This document shows positions 29,437 through 35,437 of a stretch of 35,437 nucleotides of DNA, piece after piece (position 1 is the stretch's first letter; the number at the start of each line of letters is the position of its first letter). Both the position numbers and the translations under genes were made by a program. This DNA comes from a virus. The notes under the pieces were generated by a model. It saw nothing but the letters and a program-made list of their open reading frames with translations, was not told the DNA's origin and did not search any database. Where the stretch lies: IMG/VR virus record IMGVR_UViG_3300047478_000058, positions 1 to 35,437 of that record. One strand, given 5' to 3'.

Positions 29437-29727
29437 TTACACTGATGCTTCGCTGAACCAGCCGTAGTCACCTGCAACCATTGCTGTTGCTGGTGAATCG
29501 TATGTACCGCCAACATTTGATGCTACGAATGTTGTTGCATCTACAGAGCAAGTTGTATCAGAAGCACTGATAGAATCGCCAGCTTTTGCAAATACATAAC
29601 GACGGCCATCTGAACCCCATACTTGAGTACCAAGTAAAGCGTTTACAGGTGAGCCAGCAGCAATTTCTACTGCCGTTACGGTGTCAACTAAATCAATCCC
29701 AGCAAGTGGGGTTACTGAATATGCCAT
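29437..29727 (-). CDS. Small head/decoration-type protein (96 aa)
   Basis: A 96-residue beta-rich protein just after the major capsid gene, with AYSVTPLAGIDLVDTVTA and many Ala, Thr, Ser and Gly. Position and composition suit a capsid decoration or head-completion protein. No domain name is certain. Confidence 0.72.
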   Translation of the reverse strand: MAYSVTPLAGIDLVDTVTAVEIAAGSPVNALLGTQVWGSDGRRYVFAKAGDSISASDTTCSVDATTFVASNVGGTYDSPATAMVAGDYGWFSEASV

Positions 29728-29738
29728 GTTATTTCCCC

Positions 29739-30734
29739 TTAAGCCTTAAGAACGCCACTGAATTGTGGACCAGAGCTAGTTAAGTTACCAGCCCAACCGA
29801 TTAGTTTAACTACAGCGTCTTGGTTTACAGATTGACGCTCGCCACCGATAGGGGCAAAGTTACGGTCTGTATGTGGACGGAAGTAGATGTAGTTAGTGTT
29901 CAAGAACCACATATGGTTTGCAGTTGCTTGAGAACCAATACCACCACCTAAAACTACATCGGCAGATGTACCACCACCGTAGAATTTCAATGAAGCGAAA
30001 CCAGCAGCACCTTCATCAACTGAAGTTACACGCTGAATAGCTTGCAATGAGTTCACATATAGTGAGTAGTAGTTGTTGTCAGCTACAATCAAGTCAGCCT
30101 TATCTTGACCACGAACTAATTTAATAGCTAGTTGAGTCATGTAAGATTGAATGTTTGCAGCAGAAACAGCAGCACCGCCATTGGTTACGCCAGAGAAAGC
30201 TTGGTTTTGCCAGAATGACCATGTTGCACGGTTAATACCACCGTATACACCAGTAGATGGACTATCTGCAACTGCAGCAGCCAAACCAGTTAAGTTTTTA
30301 CCACCGTTACCAGTACCGTCACCGTAGATGTCAGTTTGGATACGATTCATCAATTGACCTTCAGCAACTTGTACACGACCTTCTAACAAGTCGATGATTG
30401 CCTCTTTAGAACTGTTTTGCAACATTTCCAAGCCAGAGATGGTAACAGCAGACGCATACTGAGCGATAGAGAATTGAGCTGCTGAGATTGGGCTGTTAGG
30501 CGCAATGTTCAGAGTTTCATAACCACTGTATGAGTTTGTGTTGTTTGTGTTGCTGTCGTTGTACATGATTTCTTCTAAAATCACATTACCGCCAGAGAAT
30601 GGGCGTACATTGCCACGCTTGCGTAAACGGTCTAATACTGCGTTGTTTAATGTTACATTATCAGCCAGTTTGCCACTACGACTTTGGATGGTAGTTGCAA
30701 TAATGTCTGACACGGTTGAATTGGCAAAAGCCAT
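29739..30734 (-). CDS. Major capsid protein
   Basis: A 331-residue protein with HK97-fold capsid features: an N-terminal helical arm, AQFSIAQYASAVTISGLEMLQNS (about residues 85-107), the RVQVAEGQLMNRIQTDIYGDGTG helix-loop (about 120-142) and a beta-rich C-terminus with FRPHTDRNFAPIGGERQ. It follows a scaffold gene and is followed by a small head gene, the standard order. Shine-Dalgarno GGAG precedes the ATG. Confidence 0.92.
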   Translation of the reverse strand: MAFANSTVSDIIATTIQSRSGKLADNVTLNNAVLDRLRKRGNVRPFSGGNVILEEIMYNDSNTNNTNSYSGYETLNIAPNSPISAAQFSIAQYASAVTISGLEMLQNSSKEAIIDLLEGRVQVAEGQLMNRIQTDIYGDGTGNGGKNLTGLAAAVADSPSTGVYGGINRATWSFWQNQAFSGVTNGGAAVSAANIQSYMTQLAIKLVRGQDKADLIVADNNYYSLYVNSLQAIQRVTSVDEGAAGFASLKFYGGGTSADVVLGGGIGSQATANHMWFLNTNYIYFRPHTDRNFAPIGGERQSVNQDAVVKLIGWAGNLTSSGPQFSGVLKA

Positions 30735-30755
30735 AATGTCACTCCTTATTTATTG

Positions 30756-31787
30756 TCAGATTAAACCACTAGAGTGCTGTTCAAAAGCTTGCATAATTGC
30801 ATCTCTAGCAGAACTTGCGGACTTACCACCATTAGACGCTGACGCTGTAGGCGTTGTTGACTTAGGTGAAAGTACCTTTGCTTTTGCGGCTGCTACCTTT
30901 TCTCGTTGAGCTGCTTCAGATTTCTGCGCTTGTGTAGCGTTTACTTTTTGAAATACATCATCGTTTAATCGGATAGCTTTGTCATAAGCTGATTGTAAGT
31001 CGTTTGCCATTCCGCTTTGGAGTAATCCAGCCATGGTTTCACGAACTTCCTCAAAATAAGGTTTGTCATCTTTAAATGACGAAATCTCATTCTGCAATTG
31101 GGCTTGCTCTATCTGTTCTTGCGAACTTTGAAAGCTTGACCATTGATTCTTTATTTGCGCCAACTCTTGAGCTAATTGTGAGAACTGTGGGTCATAACCT
31201 GTTTGGCCAGTTACTGCACCAAGGTTAATTCCATAGTCATTAGCTAATTGCTGGAATGTCTGCATTTTCTGTTCAGGTGTACCCATAACCAGTTTGGCAT
31301 GAGCATTACCTAGTTGTGTAATCCACTGCTGTGGAGCTACACCGTATTGCTGTAACAATGGCTCAAACTGACGCAAGCTTTCCATTACTGGTTGCGCCAT
31401 ATCCCATTGATTCTTGTAAGTTGACACGCCTTTAGCGTAATCAGCCTCACGCTGCTGAATATAATCCTGCAAAGTTGGGTCTAACTTACCCCAATGCTCT
31501 TCATAGTCCTTTTTCCATGAACTAGGACGAGGTTTTGTGTTTATTTCTGCTACATTTGTATCTTTTTCGGCAACATTACCATCAGATGCCTCTGTAAGCT
31601 CTTGTGAAGCGTTTTGAGAGGTTTTAGCGAATTTACCTGACTCATCCCTAGGGCGAGAGGCTTTGTCGCTTTCTACAGCGTCCTGTGAGGTCGTATTTTC
31701 TGTTACTGCTGATTCTGTTGATTCAATAGCATTTTCGATTGTATCTCGAAGGCTAATTGGCTCTTCCAGAGTAGTCTGGTTATCCAT
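30756..31787 (-). CDS. Capsid scaffolding protein
   Basis: A 343-residue acidic, Gln/Ala-rich, mostly helical protein placed directly upstream of the capsid gene. Residues 1-85 are disordered and acidic with many Ser, Thr and Glu; KKDYEEHWGKLDPTLQDYI and the following QRE segment (about 94-120) is a common scaffold motif in related podophages. The last third is helical and Lys-rich, as expected for capsid contact. No protease domain is present. Confidence 0.87.
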   Translation of the reverse strand: MDNQTTLEEPISLRDTIENAIESTESAVTENTTSQDAVESDKASRPRDESGKFAKTSQNASQELTEASDGNVAEKDTNVAEINTKPRPSSWKKDYEEHWGKLDPTLQDYIQQREADYAKGVSTYKNQWDMAQPVMESLRQFEPLLQQYGVAPQQWITQLGNAHAKLVMGTPEQKMQTFQQLANDYGINLGAVTGQTGYDPQFSQLAQELAQIKNQWSSFQSSQEQIEQAQLQNEISSFKDDKPYFEEVRETMAGLLQSGMANDLQSAYDKAIRLNDDVFQKVNATQAQKSEAAQREKVAAAKAKVLSPKSTTPTASASNGGKSASSARDAIMQAFEQHSSGLI

Positions 31788-31820
31788 TTTGCTTTCCTTG
31801 TGTTTAAAAAACTGTTTTAC

Positions 31821-31847
31821 ATCGACATAACTGAGTTATGTGTCGAT
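31821..31847 (-). other. Long hairpin between structural genes
   Basis: Minus-strand RNA forms an 11-bp stem (ATCGACA then TAAC with GTTA then TGTCGAT) with a 2-base bulge and 3-base loop. A T6 run starts about ten bases after it, too far for a usual terminator. It stands in the 63-base gap between the 118-aa gene and the scaffold, and may be an RNA processing or weak termination site. Confidence 0.6.
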
Positions 31848-31850
31848 TGC

Positions 31851-32207
31851 TTATACTGTTACCCAGTTACCGTTACCTAATGAAACATATTGTCTCGTTA
31901 CTAAGGTTGCTTGAGTTACTGCAGCGTCTGCTGTACCACCATCAATTGAAAAGCCAACGCCTGGCCATACTTTAATTGTGTTAGCTGAACCATTCACGAT
32001 AGTTACTGTGTCACCAGGTGCGGCAGTAGCTGATAGTGTAGGGCCGTAGTTAGCGGTAGATAAAGTGTATTGCACGATGTCGCTAACAACTGTTTGACCG
32101 CCTTGTGCAGTACCAGTAGCTGTTTGAGCTAATGATACATAACCAACTACAGATTGAGCAGCGCCACCAGCGATACCTGAACCCGTTAAATTTGAAACTT
32201 TTGCCAT
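31851..32207 (-). CDS. Small structural protein (118 aa)
   Basis: A 118-residue Gly/Ala/Thr/Val-rich beta protein upstream of the scaffold. The start at 32207 has AGGAG 6 bases upstream; the longer frame to 32255 has none. The sequence (LTGSGIAGGAAQSVVGY, then GDTVTIVNGSANTIKVWPG) resembles decoration or cement proteins. Function assigned by context only. Confidence 0.72.
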   Translation of the reverse strand: MAKVSNLTGSGIAGGAAQSVVGYVSLAQTATGTAQGGQTVVSDIVQYTLSTANYGPTLSATAAPGDTVTIVNGSANTIKVWPGVGFSIDGGTADAAVTQATLVTRQYVSLGNGNWVTV

Positions 32208-32220
32208 TTGTTGCTCCTTA

Positions 32221-32667
32221 TTAATAACGCAATTTGTTATAAACTTCTCTAGCAATATGCTCTTTCAAGTTATCCTTTGGTCTTTCGGGATTCTTTATGG
32301 GCATATCACCTGCCTCTATGCAGTTGTTACGCTTTAGATGCTCTCTATGGGCTTTCTTGCCCTCTATCATGCGTCCATCAATCATTGACTGATAGGGCTT
32401 GTAGTCTTCACGAACATAAGGCAATGAAACAGTCCCTTGCCTATACATCATTTTTAACTTCTCTTCCCAGACCTTTTCACCTTCTTCACCGCTAAGATTC
32501 CATCTTTCTAAGAACTCAGCTTTCATGGTGACTAGGTCATCCTCTTGCTCTTCTTTTTTTTCTTCTAACTTTACTGTTCTGTCTATCTTGTCGTAATTGT
32601 CATCGAAGGTTTTACCCTTCATGCGAGTCTGTATAGAATCGCCTGTTATCTCATTAATAGCCGCCAT
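32221..32667 (-). CDS. Hypothetical charged protein (148 aa)
   Basis: A 148-residue very charged, helical protein with Lys/Glu/Asp-rich stretches (EEKKEEQEDDL near residue 36) and a basic C-terminus. The start at 32667 has a weak GGAA. It overlaps the previous gene's end by 14 bases. It precedes the head genes, so it may assist head assembly; no domain is recognised. Confidence 0.65.
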   Translation of the reverse strand: MAAINEITGDSIQTRMKGKTFDDNYDKIDRTVKLEEKKEEQEDDLVTMKAEFLERWNLSGEEGEKVWEEKLKMMYRQGTVSLPYVREDYKPYQSMIDGRMIEGKKAHREHLKRNNCIEAGDMPIKNPERPKDNLKEHIAREVYNKLRY

Positions 32668-32995
32668 AGGTTTTATTCCAGTTAGGCATAATCTGCCCAT
32701 TAGGACTCATCGTGTTAGGGTTGTTTACTTGACCCATGTTAGGGCCAACTGGTTGAGTTTGCTGTGGTGTGTAATTAGGCATAGCGTTAGACATAGGCAT
32801 CGATTGCTCAGGCATACCTTGGTCAGCAGTCTTTTCACCACCACTACGCAACATAGCAATCAATTTAGGCAAGTAACCGCCAAAGTCACCTTGTTGCTCT
32901 GCTGTAGGTTTGTTAAACATTGCAGCGGTACCAAAACCACCGTTTGCATCTTGTGCTGTAACGCCTTTTGAGTACCACTCTGGTAAAAATGACAT
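32654..32995 (-). CDS. Hypothetical Met/Pro/Gln-rich protein (113 aa)
   Basis: A 113-residue protein; ATG 32995 has AGGAT 5 bases upstream. Residues 1-50 contain SFLPEWYSKGV and a Gly-rich loop, while residues 55-113 are low in complexity (Met, Pro, Asn, Gln), suggesting a flexible tail. Located among head genes. Function unknown. Confidence 0.68.
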   Translation of the reverse strand: MSFLPEWYSKGVTAQDANGGFGTAAMFNKPTAEQQGDFGGYLPKLIAMLRSGGEKTADQGMPEQSMPMSNAMPNYTPQQTQPVGPNMGQVNNPNTMSPNGQIMPNWNKTYGGY

Positions 32996-33004
32996 AGCCA
33001 ATCC

Positions 33005-33364
33005 TTATGTAAACATTAAAATAAGAGCTTCGTCTTCCTGCTCTTGTTGCATCTCTTTATATCTGCTGATAATACGCTGCACTAGCTCTGCATCTTGAGC
33101 AAGCTTGCCGTAGTCAATAGAGTGGATAGACAAGCCTTGTGATGGCTTGACATACTTAGCGACCTCTTCCTGCAAGTCTGCTGCTACTGGCTCTGCAAAT
33201 AGCTCTTTAACATGGTCTTGCATCTCAGCCCTAGCTGATTTGCGTATATGCTCTTTCTTCTTGCGACCTAGACCGCCTTTAGAACCCCATACATCGGGGC
33301 TAACCATAATTGCATTTTTTAAGGCATTAAACGCTGTGGTAGCAAATGGATTAAACCCAAACAT
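33005..33364 (-). CDS. Hypothetical virion-region protein (119 aa)
   Basis: A 119-residue protein whose N-terminus, FGFNPFATTAFNALKNAI, is hydrophobic and helical, followed by a basic stretch (GLGRKKKEHIRKSARAEM) and an acidic helical tail. It starts within the fibre stop (TAATG-type overlap). It belongs to the head/tail block; function unknown. Confidence 0.68.
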   Translation of the reverse strand: MFGFNPFATTAFNALKNAIMVSPDVWGSKGGLGRKKKEHIRKSARAEMQDHVKELFAEPVAADLQEEVAKYVKPSQGLSIHSIDYGKLAQDAELVQRIISRYKEMQQEQEDEALILMFT

Positions 33365-35437
33365 TATTTACCTTTCAGCGAATCAACTTCTGCTTTTAAT
33401 TCCTTAACTTCTGCCTTTAATTCTTTTATTGATTCAATAAGAATACCTACAATATTTCCGTAAGAAACACCATACTCGTCTAAATCTTCTGCATAACTAA
33501 CAGCTTCTGGCAAAACCTCTTGCATCTCTTGCGCAATAACACCGACCTGACGAGTTTTCTTTTCATCGTCAATTTTGTTGTAATATACGCCACGCATTTG
33601 ACATACTTTGTCTAACGCATTATCAATCGTGACAATATTTTCTTTTTTGCGTTTATCCGAAAAAGCTACAATGCTGGCTGTAGCAAAAATTGCGCCTGTT
33701 ACATACAAAGCATATGAAGCTGAGGTTGTTGCACTTGCAATTCCTAATGAATTATTTCCGTAATGATAATAATAACTCCAAAAAGCGTTGCTTTCTCTAT
33801 ACAATCCAGCCCCTGTTACATCAGCCATTATTGCTGGAGCTGTAGTAGCTGAACCTAAAAGCATCCCATTCCAGCCACCTTTTGCTGTAGTTGAAGCTAT
33901 GTTAGTGTATGTTGTATAAGTATTTGCTACTAAACCAGCCACATTAGAAGCCGTTGCCGCATTGCCTGTGCATGATGTTGATGAGCCAGCAATGTTCATT
34001 GTTTGACCAGATAAAGCCGTAGCTGCTGCCGCTGCTGTATAAGAACGACCGTAGGTATCAGTGCCGTTAGTGCCAGTAAAGCGAGCCATTCCCGATGTAG
34101 CGCCAGTAGTAGCAAATGTTCCTGAACCATTAAAATAACTAGCAAATAAATATCCGCTTGCATTGCGTGTTGCTAATGTATTAGCTGATTCAGCTTGGCT
34201 AGCATGATAGGTATCTACCGTATCAGCATTGACAGCATTTGTAGCATTTGTTACCGCAGTTGTACCTATTACAGAAACAACTTGAGCTGCTGTAGCTGCT
34301 GTAAATGCACTTGTAGCATTACCGTAAGCCAAGCCAGTAAGTGTTGTAACACCTGTACCACCATTACCTACTGCTAATGTACCTGATACATGGGTAGTTA
34401 AACCAATTTTACCGTAACTAGGAGCTACACCTACACCGCCAGATATCAATGCGTTACCTGTTGCTACATCTGCAAGCTTAGATAAGGCTGTCGTAGTTGA
34501 TGCGTAAACAATGTCACCAACTGCGTATGAGCTTTGACCTGTACCACCGTTTACTGCCGCTACAATACCTGTCACATTGGCAGCAGTGCCTGTAGTGTTT
34601 TGATTTAGCGTAGGGATGTCAGCTGCTACAACTGCCCTAAATGTAGGTACACCAGCAGCCCCATTAGGTGCCGCCAATACAAAGTTAGCTGTCTTACTTG
34701 CGTATGGGTTTTGTGTGTCACCATAACTCGCTGCTAAACTGATAGCAGGTGTAGCACCGCCAGTAGAGTTTACTGGAGCCGTACCTGTTACGCTTGTTAC
34801 CGTACCGCTAGGTGTCGTAATAGTAAAGTTAGGGTATGTCCCTGTCACTACTGCACCACCAGCACCTGTAATTGCTACAGTTTGGTCAGGGGCAGAGTTG
34901 GTTATAGTCGCTGACGCTGCACCATTGCTAATGCTAATGCCTGTACCAGCAGTTAAGTTAGCGTTTTTCCAAAGGCTGGTTGATGCGTCATAAAGAATAG
35001 TTTGACCATTGGCAGGGCTATTAATCTGCACATCATGTATTTCGTCTAATTCGTATCCGTTTTGCACACGAACATATATTTGACCATTACCGTTATTGGC
35101 TCTCTCAACCACACCAATATACACAAGGTGATTAGGTGCTTTAGGTTTGGTGACAGTTAAGCTGCCAGCAGTTGCGCCTAAATAAAGAGTATCGCCTTCA
35201 GTATAAGAGCCTGTGTTTAGCTTGCCCAATACGCCTTGAGTTGTTACAAAGCCAGTTGCACCTGCTGTAATATCAGCAGTTACTAAGCCTAATGTTTTAG
35301 CAGAGGTAGCATCGCCTGTGTTGTAAGCTAGTTTAACTGAAGCACGATTGCCAGTAGCTTGATACAAGTACACAGCTTGACCAGCAGTAATCGTTACTGA
35401 TTCGGCATTGGTTACATAGGCATACATTTGTTGGCCA
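33364..35437 (-). CDS. Tail fibre with S74 chaperone domain, C-terminal part (cut by window end)
   Basis: Continuation of the fibre gene at 1-1350; the full protein is 1098 aa once the 127-base overlap is removed. Middle residues are Gly/Thr/Ala repeats with GNGGTG-type motifs, a trimeric shaft pattern. The last 100 residues are a Peptidase_S74 intramolecular chaperone: FSDKRKKENI carries the Ser-Asp and Lys residues for self-cleavage, then GVIAQEMQEVLPEAV and a terminal coiled coil (IKELKAEVKELKAEV). Such domains fold the trimer and are then cut off. The window break inside this gene is artificial. Confidence 0.92.
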   Translation of the reverse strand, partial: GQQMYAYVTNAESVTITAGQAVYLYQATGNRASVKLAYNTGDATSAKTLGLVTADITAGATGFVTTQGVLGKLNTGSYTEGDTLYLGATAGSLTVTKPKAPNHLVYIGVVERANNGNGQIYVRVQNGYELDEIHDVQINSPANGQTILYDASTSLWKNANLTAGTGISISNGAASATITNSAPDQTVAITGAGGAVVTGTYPNFTITTPSGTVTSVTGTAPVNSTGGATPAISLAASYGDTQNPYASKTANFVLAAPNGAAGVPTFRAVVAADIPTLNQNTTGTAANVTGIVAAVNGGTGQSSYAVGDIVYASTTTALSKLADVATGNALISGGVGVAPSYGKIGLTTHVSGTLAVGNGGTGVTTLTGLAYGNATSAFTAATAAQVVSVIGTTAVTNATNAVNADTVDTYHASQAESANTLATRNASGYLFASYFNGSGTFATTGATSGMARFTGTNGTDTYGRSYTAAAAATALSGQTMNIAGSSTSCTGNAATASNVAGLVANTYTTYTNIASTTAKGGWNGMLLGSATTAPAIMADVTGAGLYRESNAFWSYYYHYGNNSLGIASATTSASYALYVTGAIFATASIVAFSDKRKKENIVTIDNALDKVCQMRGVYYNKIDDEKKTRQVGVIAQEMQEVLPEAVSYAEDLDEYGVSYGNIVGILIESIKELKAEVKELKAEVDSLKGK
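35311..35437. repeat. Terminal direct repeat, copy 2 (contig end overlap)
   Basis: Identical to bases 1-127. One copy should be dropped to obtain the 35310-base circle. Confidence 0.95.

Noticed and set aside
1-35437. tRNA genes or a CRISPR array
   Set aside because: No cloverleaf-like sequence with a T-loop motif and no regularly spaced repeats were noticed; the few gaps between genes are short and explained by promoters and hairpins. A tRNA scan was not run.

Overview
The window is a complete, apparently circular genome of a tailed double-stranded DNA phage. Bases 1-127 are repeated exactly at 35311-35437, and the long tail-fibre gene that is cut by the window ends reads through without a stop when the ends are joined, giving a unique length of 35310 bp. 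The set of a large portal, PBSX-type terminase, scaffold, capsid protein, P22/T7-like tail-hub proteins and three large helical proteins typical of ejected virion proteins, with no tape measure, sheath or tail-tube protein, points to a short-tailed podovirus-like phage. I see no integrase and no CI-type repressor, so a lytic life is likelier. Only one DNA-binding regulator of the excisionase fold is visible.

Layout. A divergent promoter pair lies at about 11.55-11.66 kb. Rightward, from a perfect-consensus promoter (11628-11655), runs a short early operon (11.69-14.84 kb) of small proteins, an HTH protein, a DUF1071 single-strand annealing protein, a miniature SSB-like protein with a DIPF tail, and a DUF3310 protein. 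Leftward, from the promoter at 11555-11583, a leader with a strong intrinsic terminator opens the replication/recombination operon (11.43 down to 5.6 kb): DUF4373-type initiator, stand-alone CHC2 primase zinc domain, DnaB-like helicase, NinB, YbcO-like nuclease, many small proteins, RusA and a probable Q-like antiterminator. Next come a second promoter (5578-5606), a second leader terminator (5477-5507) and the late genes: terminase, portal, S74 tail fibre (through the window ends), scaffold, capsid, tail hub, ejection proteins, fibres, a phosphoesterase, secreted proteins, holin and lysozyme. All late genes run leftward.

The most notable gene is the last one of the leftward set, at 14943-15014 (minus). 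It is a 23-residue peptide with a textbook Shine-Dalgarno sequence that matches PqqA, the ribosomally made precursor of the redox cofactor pyrroloquinoline quinone, including the Glu15 and Tyr19 that PqqE cross-links. No other pqq gene is present, so the phage would supply only the stoichiometrically consumed substrate and rely on host enzymes. This suggests a PQQ-making host, plausibly a methylotroph using a PQQ-dependent methanol dehydrogenase, though that host call is an inference.

Regulation. Intrinsic terminators sit inside leftward transcription at about 11.47, 5.49 and 18.90 kb, each just upstream of genes that must be expressed. Together with a Q-like gene placed directly before the late promoter, this suggests lambda-like late control by antitermination. 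Genes are tightly packed with many ATGA or TAATG overlaps, and several real genes are under 60 codons.
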